Source: Branchiostoma belcheri (Eukaryota > Chordata > Leptocardii > Amphioxiformes > Branchiostomatidae). Taken from it: a DNA stretch of 64,000 nucleotides. The stretch's first letter is position 1. Every line of letters begins with the position of its first letter. Under the pieces are notes generated by a model that saw only the letters and a list, made by a program, of their open reading frames with translations, did not search any database and had not been told where the DNA came from. The stretch covers positions 1,613,734 to 1,677,733 of the forward strand of contig NW_017803987.1 of assembly GCF_001625305.1 (NCBI RefSeq). The letters are read 5' to 3'. A program made the translations under genes and the position numbers. Of the stretch, positions 23,301-38,300 are shown piece after piece.

Positions 23301-26300
23301 AAATATTAACAAAATTTAATTTTTTATGTACTTACAGCATTTTAGCTCTGGGAAACAGAAACATTGGTTTTGTTTTTCTCTTTTATTCCAAAATGAATTT
23401 TTATTTCATTCTAATGTACAGGATAGAATTTTGCAAAATGGTCACACTTGTCCAATTAACAACAAACTGGTGTCTGTGCAGGAGAGACCCCTTGCAGTCT
23501 CAGACAGAAGTGCTACTGGAGCTTCCAGGTGTCGTCTGCACCCTGACCCAGCCGCAGCTGCAGCTGCTGCACCTGATACAGCTGAGCTGGGCCGGCCAGC
23601 CGGGAGGGTTCCACAGGACAAGTCTGGTGGAAGATGTCTTTAATCCATCTGGTGTGTGTTGTTACGTGTACTTGATGTTTTTTATGTCTGTTTGTTTGCT
23701 TGTGTGTCCATGGTTATTTTGAATAAAGTAGCATCAGAGGAAGTGAGGGGCTGACAGGCTGTTTTTGGGGTCAAATGGTCTCCACAAGGTTGGAGGAAGT
23801 AAGTATACAAGGAGGGGAAATGCCATAACCGCAGACTGACAGGAAATTTAGAATGGGGGTCAAAACAGTTCCCTCAGACTGGAAGGAAGTGAACTGTATG
23901 TTATCATCATCATCATCTGATAAAGTTACTCCAATACACCCTGTCCTTCATGGTGCACACTAGAGCAGACCCTAGAGACAAGTGTAGAGTATGGTAAAGA
24001 AACATATTAAGGCTTTCCTGACCAAGAGGGAGTAAACAGTAGTGGTAGAGGGGAAGCCGTCGGCTCCGGTTAAAGTAGCATCTGGGGTCCCACAAGGAAT
24101 CGGCCTGGGACCATTGCTCTTCCTCTTTAAATAAAACAGGAAATTCACAGCTTCTCTAAGTATTTTATCAAGGTGTGAAATGTTTAATATTTTGTTTTGT
24201 CTTACAGCTAAGGCGTTCCCAGCAGGCCAGCCAATGGTGGAAGTGTCCCTGACTGGTCTGGAGTGGAAGTTAGTGGAGACCTCCAGTCTCAGAGCTGTGT
24301 CAGGAACTGTGGGGGGGCTGAAGGTCAACGTCCACTCTATCGGTAGGTTTGGAACCCTGTTGTGCATCATTCATTGCAGGGTTCTCACCAGGACTTTTTC
24401 ACAGCATAGGGGTCAGGCTCAGAGGGACAACTTTTGTGGTGCAAGTCGTACAATGAGCGAAAATATGTGAAACTCATAACCCCCTGAGACACTATTTCTC
24501 ACTTATTGAGGGACAGATTTTGTGAAGTTAATGTTTTCCCTATGCTATAGCTTCATTCTAAAGTTATATTTTCATTTTTTTATAAGATTTATGAAGGTTC
24601 TCCCTCAAAAAACACCCCTATGCTGGTTGAGAGGCAGCATAGAAGTCCAAATCACAGCATATAATTACATAGGGGGTCCAAATCACTGCATAGGGGGCCC
24701 CTATGCTCAAAAGGCCTGCCGAGAACACTGCATTGCAGAAACTTTATTTCTGACCCTTTTTACATGTTTAAAATGTTTTTCACTTAAAATGTTTTAAATG
24801 TGGGTGTTCTTGTTGTTTGTTAACTTAGAATCCAAAGGTTCTGGGTTTAAATCCCGAGCAGTTTCCATGGCCAATGTTGTGCAATTTGGAAAGGCCCTTT
24901 ACACATAAACAAGAATATGTCATCTTTTGTAAAATCATGTGAATCATAAATATTTCATATTATTAATATTAAGTGTAGCTAATATTAAGGTTAGTGTGAA
25001 CACCAATCAGCACCAAGGACAGGTACCTAGTTGTGACAATTTAAGAGATTTTCTCATTGGTTAGTGTGAACACCAATCAGCACCAAGGACAGGAACCTAG
25101 TTGTGACAATTTAAGAGATTTTCTCATTGGTTAGTGTGAACACCAATCAGCACCAAGGACAGGTACTTAGTTGTGATAATTTAAGAGATTTTCTCATTGG
25201 TTAGTGTGAACACCAATCAGCACCAAGGACAGGTACCTAGTTGTGACAATTTAAGAGATTTTCTCATTGGTTAGTGTGAACACCAATCAGCTCCAAGGAC
25301 AGGTACCTAGTTGTGACAATAGGTTAGTGTGAACACCAATCAGCACCAAGGACAGGTACCTAGTTGTGACAATTTAAGGGATTTTCTCATAGAATGCATG
25401 ATGTCTGTTCCAAGCCAAAGTTTGTGTTTGCATACATTTGTCTATCTTGGTTTTCAGAGAATGGCAGAGAAGCTATCACCCCCATTGTGGAAGGGCCAGT
25501 GGACTCTTCCCAGGTCCACAACACAAAGTTCTTCACCATGGTAACAGAGGAGGCCACGCCTGGCAACCTGACCTCTGACCTCCTGACTCTCACCCTGCAA
25601 ATAGGAAAGGATGATAGTTTAAAGCCAGGTACACAACATTGTGACTCATGCATTTTCTAAGTCCATATTTGTTTGAACTATATTATTATTATAATATTAT
25701 ACTAGTTTTTGAATCCTTAGTCATATGAACAAATGAATGGCATTCAATGAAATTTCAGGGTAGCAAAACAAACAATATTCTGGATAAGGAAATCTGTCTG
25801 ACATTTCCTGCCATTTCTTAGCACATTTTTGTCATCATTTCAAACTTGAGGATTTTGAAATAATACAAAAGCAAGCTACGTGAGGAGTCCCTTAGTTTGT
25901 TTTTTGGTACCACCAATAAATAGCTAGAACCAGCCTAGGGCATGGAAAGTGCAAACATTTTTGTCAGCAACATAATGTATTTTTGCCTCACAGTCAGATA
26001 TCAGTATGCTATGGGATAGGGTTGATTCAGCTTACTACATTGGAAAAATTACCATGATATTGAGTTATTGTAATAGGCTTTGCTTATGAAAGAAGAGGTC
26101 TTGGTCTGTTTGTGTACAAACCTCTAAATACATGCATTAAATGAAATAAATCTCTATAATAAATCAAATCTGAATACAACAATTAAAATGATATATCAAT
26201 GGTCATCTCTTCCAGGACATAGCCTGGTTCTGCTGGATATCCAGGGTGTGTCGTGCTGTTTAGATCCTGTACTGCTGACATGGCTGTCGTACCGCCCGCA

Positions 26301-29300
26301 GCCGGTATGGTGTAAGGCCAGCAGTCCTCACCAGACACACAGACAGTCATCTGTCATCACTACTGTCTCCACACAGTCTGCTAACAGGCACAGACACTCT
26401 TCTCAAGGTGGGTCCTTGTTGTCATGTTTACCAAAGGAAAACTAGATAAGTAACATTTTGCATTTAGCAAATGCATAATGTTTACCTTCAGACATGGTCT
26501 GCTCTGTTAATTCTTACTCATACACATTCACATACATGTACTACTAGTATATGGTGACAGGAGCAGAGCAGACCATGAAATTGCAACATTATGTAACCCA
26601 ACACCAGTCACCATGGTGACAGATGTAAACAAATCATGTCATTGGTCAGGTCAGAGGTCACTGTTTGGAGAAGAAGAAGAGGAAGACATTGAGCAAAAAC
26701 AATATTGTTTTCCTTCGGGAAACATTAAAAAAATGATATTTGCTCAGTTTCCTTTTCCTCTTCTTCTGCTCCAAACACTAACCTCTGACCTGGCCAATGA
26801 CCTGATTTGCTGACTTTGTTAAATGTTGCATTGTAGCTGGTGTTGGGTTACATAATGTTGCAATTTTATAGTGGAAGGGATTTAAACTCCTGTCATATAC
26901 ATGTATGAATGAATGAATGACTGTTTATTTTCGTGCCATTGCGATCAAATGTCGCCCAGCCCATATGGGCTTATAAGGCACCGACAAAATACAAAATCAA
27001 GACAACTCAAAAGGTACAGAGAATCAGATGTAACATAAATTATAACTTAACATAATATATAATAAATACAGGAAATTACAGGAATACATGTATGTGAATG
27101 TGTTTATTAACTAAGAATTAAAAGAGCAGACCATATGTGAAGGCAAACATTATGCCTTTGCTTTGCAAATGTTAGTACAGTAGTTTTTTTTTAGTTTTAC
27201 TTTTTAGAACTGCTGATTTTGAACTTCTGGTGCTATTTCTGGTTTATTTCAGGATCGGGGAAATCTGAGTCGAAGCAGCGGTCGCGTACACGTACCAGCA
27301 GCCAGCCAATCCCCATAGCCCAGCAGACCTCGCCACAGGAGCCTCCCAAAGCGGAGGAGAGGAAACCAGACGGCACTCTGGTCATCAAGAAATGGTTACA
27401 CGATGTGTTTCCTGTTGTCAGGCAACTTCAAGTTCAGGTCAGAAAAATACTTGTCAATGAATGTTTATAATCAAACCAGTCTCTTGTGGTCACTCAAGGG
27501 ACAGAGCAAAGTTGACCACCATGGACAGGGGATTAGTATCTTTTTTCATTGGTGTCACATTTTTAAAGCGTTCGACTGTAAGTCAGCAGACAACCATTGG
27601 GAGTAAGTCAGCAGTGTTCGGGAGTTAAATTTTACTCAAATTTTAGAGATAGATTTGATCTGCTCACATCTGGAAGGACCCCCACTCTTATTGATAAGAG
27701 TATAGTTCATCTTTGTTGTTACATGTTTAAAGTTAATTTACTTTTGGTCCAACTTTCCTCAGTAGACTGACCCAGTGAAGCTTGTGTTTGTATTGTTGGT
27801 TCTTAAAGTCCCTGATAGTGGCTATCCTCTTGTTTAGTGTCCCATTCAAAAGACTGCAACTCCTTTCAGCAGCATAAGCATTGGATGAGCAACTGTTACT
27901 GTTAACTACAGCTTCTAAAATTCAATTGTTACGGTAACTTAGTAAAATAAAGCAAGATTTGATATCTCTTACAGGTGGACCTCCAGCCTTTAACCATTTT
28001 CTTCCCAACGGACCACATCAGCACGATGCCACAGTCTTCTGGCAGTCTCCTCTCCCGTCTGCAGATGTATTACACCACAGCTGACAAACCCCACTCCATG
28101 CTGGCTGTGTGCCTGCCCAGAATAGGGGTCTGCAGTACCGGGCACAAACACATGGAGGCGCTGCAGGATGTACCCTACAGTCCCGATAGGCCGTTTTTGG
28201 AAACAGGTGCAGTACAAGGATTTTTGGCTCCATGGTGGGGGTTTTGTTTTTGGTGTGTTTGTCTGTTTGTTTGTATGTCCAGAGTCATTTGAATAGAGTT
28301 ATTTGAGTTACAGGAATTGGGGGGGAATGATGTGTCCATAGATTGACAGGAAGGTTAGGCAGTGGGGGAAAATTCATGTAAATTAAAACAATCTGAATTT
28401 TAGAAATTCACAATAATTATTATATTGAATAAAACCTTAAGTTTATTAAATGAAGAAATTTCCTAACTAATCTTTTTTACTGTTGGAATATTCTGGACGT
28501 AAGTCTCCATTATTTCTGAAAACACTTAAGGAAAACAATAGCCTTAACTTGTTTTTCCTTTTGTTTTAGACCTTCTTCCATGGAACATTAGCCTTGAGAA
28601 GTGCAGTATCTACTCAGTACACGACTCCCAGGGGGTGTACTACCTACTGGAACCAACAGCTGTGACTTCAGTGCTGGCCGTTACGTGTTCTGGCAGCCCT
28701 CCCTCTGGAGGTTACACATCCCTGGGCATCTGTTTCCACACAGATTTGCAGCCAGTGGCTCTGAACTGTTCTAAACAACAGGTAGGATAGGCTAGTTACC
28801 TCCATGAAAAATGGAGGTATTGTTTTTGGTGTGTCTGACAGTGTGCGTGCGTGTGTGTGTGTTTCCACACATCTGTAGTCAGCACAAATTCAGAACGCCT
28901 TTGTGGATTGTGATGATATTTGGTAGGTCATAAGAAGACAAAGGTCAAGGTCAAATACGTGCCCGCACCAACTTTGATGTGAGATAACGTCCAAACGGCT
29001 TGTGCTAGGGCCACCAAACTGGTGACTTTTCCTAACATATTGTTGCCAACAATTTCATAGCAATAGGTTAACTTATTAATTTTTCGTGTTGCCATGGCAA
29101 TGGGTTTCTGACAGGCATTTTTTGCAAAAATCAGTAATTTTTACTTAAACAATAAAATTTTCATGCTTTAATAACATCTTGTATAATTTCATGTAATTTT
29201 TATCAATTATTATGCATAATTTACAGGTACAGTTACTGTCTTCGCTTGCTGAGGTGGGGCTGAACGTCCTTGAAGATCTCCAGTCAAGGTCAGCCAACAC

Positions 29301-32300
29301 AGGACCTTCTGCCGCTGGGGTCAAACCACCAGAGACAGTGTCCACTGCCATGTCCAGTCCCAGCCGCTCTCCTACTAAACACCTACAGAGCATCAGTGAT
29401 TCCAGTGAGCTAGAGGACTTAGGTACATGTATGTTCTCATGTCTTCATACTAAGGCCACACCAATTTGATTTGTTGTTTCTCAGATTTTTTCATAAAAAA
29501 TATGAAGCAACAGGGCGAAAAAATAAAAAAACAGTTAGACATCCTATGAATCTTAAACCTCTTAATCTTAAAGCTCTCCTTACTAAAATAAAGACAATTA
29601 AATGTATAATAATTCCACTTGGATTCTGAAAAATTGAACTTCAAGGTAAGAATGGTAAAATGCATCTGCCAAGCACACAATTTAGCTGTACATGAAGACA
29701 TATGATCATACAATTTAAAGACTTATTCTATGCAGACATGGATACAGTACACGCATGATTTTATACACTGTACAGTTGCCTATGGCTCTTCCAAATGTTT
29801 TATCTCTCACTGAAGTTTGGTTCAAATTCCAATTTCCTTATACAGGCAGTGGTACGTCTACTGATGAGACTGTAATTTCTGCTAAAGACGGGGAGGCCAG
29901 TCAGGAGTCTAACGTAGGGAAGGTCTCCCTCTGGTTACAATGGGCTCTTCCAAAAGTCAAGGTGACGCTCTATGGACAGGACCATCTCAATATCAAACAA
30001 GGTGACGTGTGATAAAAGTATTATTTTATGATTACCTATGGTATATAGAAGGAATGTTTCCTTTAGTAGCTAAGTTGGCTTTTTTAGATGAATAATTAAT
30101 AAAACATTGAACATCCAAGGTAGCCTGAGATTCCCAGCTTCCTGAATTCCCCCATATCATCCACTTATTCCCAATTGCTGCCAGCCCGATTCTGAAACCC
30201 TACTTCCTGTGTCTGACCTTTTGATCTGTCATTCTGCCTGTCAATCTCCCCCACCCACATGTTGTCAATATATGCTATCTGGACAAACAGAATCCACAGC
30301 TTATTAACCACCCAAAATAGTAATTCTGTACCCAAAAGTAAAAATCATACCACAAACATTTTTGATGTTTTCAAAAAGGATTTGATGTTTGAAAGTGAGT
30401 AATTATCTTACAATGGAAGTAACGGATCTCTTGAACTTGATGTTTTGTCCTAGATGTGAAGATTTGCACAGAAGTGGAAGATCTCAGTGCCTCCATTGAT
30501 GTACAAGAGGTCTACACCAAGGTCAAATGCAAGGTCGGAAGTCTCAATGTCAACCACAAGGTCAAAAAGTAAGGGTAATTGTTGTGGCCTTAAATCTATG
30601 CTTTTATAACACCAGCAAGTGAAATAAAGTAAACAACATAAATGTCCCATGATTCTGTATTGTTATAATTATAATTAGTTTTCAATCCTGCTATTTATTA
30701 GTATATTCAGGCAAGGATAACTTACAATTTTTAAAAAAATTTTCCTCCCTTCCTCAGACCTCAGACGTATGACTGGGCACCAGGTCCCTTCAACGGTATC
30801 GTCCTCTCGTGTTCCGAGAAGCTTTCCAACCTTACCCAGCTGCCGGCCTTCCAGTCCCGCGAGACCAGAACCAACCCGTTCTTCCCCGAGTTCGCCAAGC
30901 TCGCCGAGACCGCCAAGCCCCACGGCTTCCTGAGCATCACGTTTACTCGCGCTCTCACCACCTGCGTACGCAAGAAGATCGCAAAACGAGAACGCGGCGA
31001 GAAAGCGTCCAAGGAAAAGAGCTGGGAAACTGACACGCAGTACATGAACGAAATATGCCTCACGGTCGAGCCTTGCGACGTCATCTTCTGGTGTCCTCTT
31101 GTTGCGTCCGCGCTGAAAATATTTCAGCTTGAGAACTGCGGAAGCCAAATTGAGAAACCTAAAGCCAGCGTTGTCGGCACGAAGTCGACGCATGCGCTGA
31201 TGATTGCAACAAGCAGTCTACCGTTGTTGCATTTCAACTGTAGCAACTTCAGGTTGTTCATTCCAGTGGATGAAAGTCCGAAGGGCAAGCCGCTACAATC
31301 TGACTTGATGTTGCTTCACGTTAACTCAGTTTCCCTCACCCCTCAAGCTGACAACCCTCTCCCCAGGCTGGTGGTTAGGAAAGACATGTACAGGAGAGCT
31401 GTGCATGCTGGGAAAATGCAGACACCGGGGTCTGAGGTGGAGGACAGGCAGTACCAGCTGGATGTGAATGGGCTGGGCCTCTGCTCGGCATTGTGGGAGG
31501 AAGTGGCGAGAAGCATGGAACAGGGTAGACAGGTGGAGACAGAGGAGGAGCTGCTGATATCCCAGAATCCTGCAGTGGAGTGGAATAGAGCTGACAAGTA
31601 GGTATCATCACAGAAAAATGTGCAACAGTTACGATTTTCTGACATGAGCTTACAGAATTTTTGACTTGAGTCCTCTGCTCTTTTTAATTAAGTCTGACGT
31701 GAGACAATGTGTTGGTCAAAGGTGGTTGGAAGCTGATACCATCCCCCTTTTATGATGTAAAGTTTTGTGTTTGTGTCATAACTAATAATATAATTGAATC
31801 AATGATCTGATTAAAAATTTAACCTAAAACTAGACTAAGTTATTAAATATTCACTATCTACCCTTCAGCATGAGTTTAAACTTAAGATAGTTATTACCCA
31901 ACAATATACCGTTTTCAGCAATTCATATTTTTTTAAAAAGGACAATAAATGACTAACTATTGTAATCATTTTAACCCCCAGACAGCCCCACCATCAAGAG
32001 CCAGTCCACCTGACTCCTATTGTGATGGACTACGACATGAGAGTGGTCGTGGCTCCTGCCGTCATTGTCAACAGGCACTCAGCACAGGACAGCCATGCGA
32101 GACAGGTGGGCCTCGCCTTATATGGTGTCTAATGGTCATCTATTAACAGGTGTAAGAGAGTAGCATGTGGAGGAATTCAGGAAGTGGTGAAATAACCCCC
32201 GGCCATGCAGTCCCCGGCCCACTGCATTCCCCATACATCGGTCTTCGAAAATCCACTCAACACTTCCTAGAGGTCTGTGAGCTTGAAGGTCACAAAAACC

Positions 32301-35300
32301 CAAAATACGTCTTGGAAATCTAAAATCTTTGATTTTTTGTGTCATATTGAATCAATTTTTCATTTCACTTCATTTTTAATTCCACATTCTTTGTTAAATT
32401 GTGATTATTATTCCCAATCCAATTCACAGAGGTCTGTTAGCTTAAAAGTCACAAAAACCCAAAATATTACTTCTTGGAAGTCTGAAATCTCTGATATCTT
32501 GTGACTGTCATGATTTTTAAACATTTTTTGTTAAATCGTGTTGATGGTTTCCACAGCCTGTGATAGTGTGTGGGCACTCCCTGGAAGTGAACGTGACCTC
32601 TGACCTGGATTTCTACGTCAGTACGGAGCAGGTGCAGCTCCTGCACCACTTGATTGACAGGAACCTGTCGGCCATGTTGGGAGGGGCGGGGCCAGAGGGG
32701 CCCAAGAGTCGCAGCAACAGTGACGAGTCAAGCAGAGGTGCGGGGGCTGGGACCAGACCACCTGCGTCAGAAGACAGTGGCATTGGTAGGACTACACTAG
32801 TTTTACACAATACATCTAGTAACCATTATGACATTGTCAATCTAGTATTTTAGCCCTATATGTTGCCCTCGCGGGAGGAAAACGTATTGTTTTTGCTCAG
32901 CTTCTTCCTCTTCTTTTCCAAACACATAAGGTCAATGACCTGGACCAGATGGGTATTACCATGGTACTAGGTGCTGTAGCAGGCACCCTGTGGTGTTGGA
33001 ATACATTGTGTAGCAAGGGGCTGGTCCTCATGTGTTTCGCAATAAACAGAGCAGTAGTTTTGTCAATAATTTGTATCAGAATTTTGCCTGTTGCAGGGGA
33101 TACATGTATCTTCTTCAACACTGTGACAACATTAGATGGGATGTCATCTTTTTATACATGAAATGAGACATTCTGACAAATTTGTGCTGTGCTCATGATA
33201 TACATTACAATGCACATACATAGGGTCTGTCTTTTCTGTCATAACCAATGGAAGATTAGCATTTTGTAAGCTAAACTGGTTTAGGGTCACTCTCTCTTAA
33301 ACTTTCTTTATTTCATTAATTTTCAGGGAGCGACAGCACCTTGATTCCTATCTCAGCCACTATAGAGAGGCAGTCGGCCGAGTTACACCCCAGTCTGTTG
33401 GAGAAACAAACCAAAACCTTGGAACGTTCCACAGAAATCATGCCCATGGACATCCTCCTTACAGCCGGCAAAATCTCCTTAATGTTGTACTCAAGTTCCT
33501 TAAAGAAAGAAGACTCCTCCTCAAGTCAAGTTTCGCAGCCTACGAAACTGGTTTCACCTTTCGTACCGATGGGTCTTTCTGCCATCTTCCCATCATCCTT
33601 TGTACAAGAGAGCATGCTGGGAAAGAGGGTGTTGAAGCCATTTGTGCATGCGGTGTTCTCTCAGCCATCGACTATCATTAATGTCCAATCAACAAGTCAG
33701 AAGCTTGAGGTGTCATGCTATGATGTCAGTCTAAAAGGGGTACCGGTGGACTTAACAATCACAGGTATGAACAAAGTATGATTACTATGAAATATTATAT
33801 TTAGTAAAAGTTATGTATTGGGCTAAAATTAAACACTCACTGTTACAGTTTCTTCCTCTAGTAATGTTAGTAGAAAGATTTTGATAAGTTGTCACTGCTC
33901 TTTGATTGGTCAATTAATTGAATTATGAACATACTGTGATTGCTGTGTGGTTACATGTACTTTCATTCATTGAATGCTGGCCATATTGTTTCTGCTCTGT
34001 TTCTTCTTCCATTCCAAACACTGACCCCTGACTTAGTCAATAACCTGAACCAAACTGTCTCTCACCATGATAGTAACTGGTGTTGGGTTACATAATGTTG
34101 CAATTTTATTGCAGGAGGGATTTAGACTCCTGTCACCATATTATAGTGAATGTGTTTGAGTAATTAACAGAGCAGACCATATGCGAAGGTAAACATTATG
34201 CATTTGCTTTTGCAAATGTTACCTTTCCAGTTAATTTGTTCTTGATTTTTTTAAAGATGGCTCCAAGTTGCTGCCAGTAGCGGGTGATTTCAGTGTGCCG
34301 TGGGTCCAGACAGCCATGGGAGAGCCTGACCCTCGCAGTGGGGTTCCTCCTGCTGTATACACCTTCACTGTCACTGACTTCCTCTCTGAACAAGGTAAGG
34401 CCGCACCAATTTGATTTGTCGGTTCTCAGATTTTTCAGAAAAAGATGAAGCAAAAGGGAAGAAAAAACAAGCTTAGGCATCATATTATAGCCCTAGATGT
34501 TAAAATAAATATAAATTATAGGAGCCATGAAATCAGCACACCAGGCTGGTTTATAATTCAGACAATAAATTAAAATTTTAATCCAACCACTGCGTTGGCA
34601 GATGGAAAAAATGTTGTAACATTGTTGTAACAGTTGTTTTTTTGGTTACTTGGACGATTTTCACCACAAAACAAGGCTCATTATTTAGTACATTTTTTGG
34701 GTTACAGCACTGGCTGTGAAGACAGATGTTGAAAATTTGGTCAGTCTACATGATTGTATTTCCTATTGACACACACTAAACTTACTGTTCACAGCAAATA
34801 TCTGCCTGGATGTCGGCAGACCGATCAAGGTCAACTTCAGCATCACCAAGGTCAAACAAGCCATGGGTCTCCTGAAACTGCTCACTCCTACCAAACAGTA
34901 CGAAATCCAAGGCAAAATTTCCCCAACTATTCCTCGAAAAGACTCCACGAGTCTTGAAACAACAACAACGACAGCATCAAAGATAGAGAAAACAACATCG
35001 ATGGCGTCAACTGAGTTGTCAGCTTTGTTGACAAGGCTGCGGTCTGCCAGCCTCGCCATTGGTCAGGTGGTTGTTGCCATGGAGACAGTGCCACACCCAC
35101 AGAACCCCAAAACAGTGTTGTCCCTGACTGGCATTAACAGTAAAGTGGAGATCACACTTGCAGAAAATCATAGTAAGACGTGATTCAATATTTATATTTA
35201 ATAGTTTACAGTCAGTATTTCTGAAATTCATATCGTTACGATAATAATTGTAGTTCTAATTGCTGTTATTACAACTATCATGTTCAAAAACAAGACCAAG

Positions 35301-38300
35301 AAACATTTATTAAAATTTTGTCGTGCTGATAATTAAAAATATGACTTGTTTTTCACCACGTTATGATGGCATGATTGTTATGCTTGACTTCATAGCAAGA
35401 AAACATATTGTTTTAGGTTAATTTCTTCTTCTGAATCAATTATAATAATTTATAGCAAGAGGGCTTTAGGCTTGTTGAATTCAATGTGTTTGAGTACGAA
35501 TAAACAGGGTTTTGTTACTATTTCTATTCAGATATATTCTTGGGATAAAGCATGTATTACTAAATGTTTGTACTCTGTATAAAACATTTAAGAAAAGTGT
35601 TTTTTTGATTCCTTTAGGTGACTTGTCAGCAATTACATGTAACACAACCATCAAAGACTTCTTGGTGAAAACCTCCCTACACGACAAAATGCGACCTTTG
35701 CTTGGACCTCTGACCTCTGAACTGTCCCTGGTCTGTGATTGGTCGATCCACAGCGGCAGCCAAAGCGATCCTCATCTTCCCAAAGTGAATGCTGGGATAC
35801 ATCTGGGCATTGTGAGGGTTTTTGTTGGACAAGAACATCTGAACTGTGCCCAGTTAATGGCAGAACATATGCAGGAGTTTATAAGTGAGATGACAGGAAA
35901 AACCAAGGTAAGGCTTCTAGAAAGTTCTACACTCTCAATCCTGCCTGTCCATCCCAATTGGCAGATCAACCAATGAGAGAATGCCAATTAGCATTTCAAC
36001 CAATGACAGAGTGGCTGTATGTCCAAAAGTTTTCACTGAGTCTCATAGACCTATCTTGACAGTCCATCAAACTTAGCAGTTCATTGAATGATAGCATGGC
36101 AATTAACTGTTCAACCAATAATAGCATGGCAGTTAGCAGTTCAACCAATCACAGCATGCCAATTAGTAGTTCGACCAATGACAGAATGTCTACATGTCCC
36201 AAAGTTCTATCCTGACTGTCCATCTCAATTAGTAGTTCAACCAATGATAGCATGGCAGTTATCAGTTCGACCAATGACAGAATGTCTACATGTCCCAAAG
36301 TTCTCTACTCCTAGACCAACATCCTGACTGTCCATTTCAAATAACAGGTCAGCCAATGATAGCATGGCAATTATGAATTCAATGGGAGCTGCATGTGACC
36401 AAACAGTTACTGTTAATCATGGCAAACAGATAATAACAAATGAGTACCGATGTTAAGGAAAGCTCTAATGCAATTTTTTGGTCCAGGACTCAAAGAGACC
36501 TGAGCCAGATGCATCGCCAGCGACAATGCAGACTGACAATCCTCCAGTTGCCAAAGATACCATCTCCATGGAAACTGTCATCAGTTCAAGAGATGACCTC
36601 AGAGTAGGAACATTCCAGTACATCTCTAACAGAGGTATGGGAAGATTTTTGGCGACGCCTCAGAGGCGAATGCATTTAGTAGTTCAATTCTTACTGAAGT
36701 CAGTGAAAATATTTCAAATATTGTACTTGAATGGATGCTTTGTACTAGGATACATGTACTTAGATTTCAAATTGGCTTCCTTTAAAATAGTGTTAACTGG
36801 TCAAACTGGTGCAATGACCAAGTTGCCTTGCATTCGGTAGATCATGAGTTCGATCCCCGGCCAAGTCATACCAAAGACTTACATGTAAAAATGGTACATA
36901 CTGCTTTCTCTGCTTAGCACCCAGCCTTTTGAAAAGAGTATGGGAGTTGAGCACACACCACTACAACATGTATACTAGTGGACTTGCCCCCTGCTGTAGT
37001 GATGGCTTTGCTGTGTGGCCCAGGGCAACTGAAACGGAGATGGGCGCCGCCCTATGCGTCACTTGATGTGGGAAGGAAGTTATTAACTAAAAATTAAAAT
37101 TGTCCTGTTCTGTAGATGGTGGTGAGAGACTGCCCAGCCCTGGTCAGATTGTGTTTACGAAGGAGAGAGGAGGCCAGCCCGGCACCATGGCGTGGTGTTA
37201 CCACAAGCCCCGCGTCCTGACGTACATCCACGTGACTCCCGTTCCCTTCCACACCATGGACGATCCTGATATCAGCTTCACAGAGCTGGAGGAATTCGTA
37301 GAGGTCAGTCCATAGATTTTGTCTTAGTTTTGAGGTTATTGAGGGTATCTGATACCATGTATTGAAATCACAGAAGAATTTTGTTGAATTTTAGCTGGTT
37401 TACCGGATTTGGTGATTTAGAGATAATTCTAATTCAAGATGTTGCTCTTCTTAAATACTAGCCTGGTATCCAGCCTTGTTAGCTTTAGTCCGCGGGGAGC
37501 GGATCTTGGGTAGCGGACTAAAGCTAACAAGGCTGGATACCAGGCTACTTAAACACAGGACCTACATTTAACGTCCTATCTGCCTTTCCCAAGGGCACAA
37601 GATCATAGCTTCTTGAGTCATGCTGTACATATACAAACTGCAAAGTGCATAAAAAGCCAACTGCAGTACCGTTAGAAAACACCAGGTGAACCATGTTCGA
37701 ACTTGACCTTCGTTTCCACATCACTTTACTCACCTATCAAATATCATGAAGCTTCTCGAGTTATGCTGTCGACATTCACACAGACCCTCACCACAGCCAC
37801 TCCACCATGGCCAAAGTGAAAACATAGTAGTTACCCTTCCGGCAAAGGCAATCAATAGAATTATTAATGATTATTTTCAGGTGCCATGTTCTCTCCAATA
37901 CTGGGATGAAGTGAGAAAGGCCTTTGTCCTGTTCCACAAGTTCAAACTGTCAGCTAGCAGGTCCTACCATGTCAGGTTTGCTGACATTGCCATGGCAACA
38001 GCCAATCAGGTGGTGGCAGCCCAACTGTGGCAGGTGGTGGTGCATTCTGGGACAGAAGTTCAGGGGGAGACAGAGTAAGTAGAGTTTTTTGGTTGTTTGT
38101 TTTTTTGTTTCTGCATATAACTTGTGAACAACCTCCAAACATAAGACACCAGTTTTGTTCAGTAAGTAATTGAACCTGATTTTTCACAAAAGTTGTGTGC
38201 ATGTTACTGTTTAGCAATGATGAGTCTTTGACGTTTTTTGCTAATAATGATAATAATCTTGCAGTTTTAGCTTCAGTTGTTAATTGCTGCTTTAACCTTC

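Noticed and set aside
30675..31193. 172-codon minus-strand frame
   Set aside because: Shadow of the long VPS13B exon 20.
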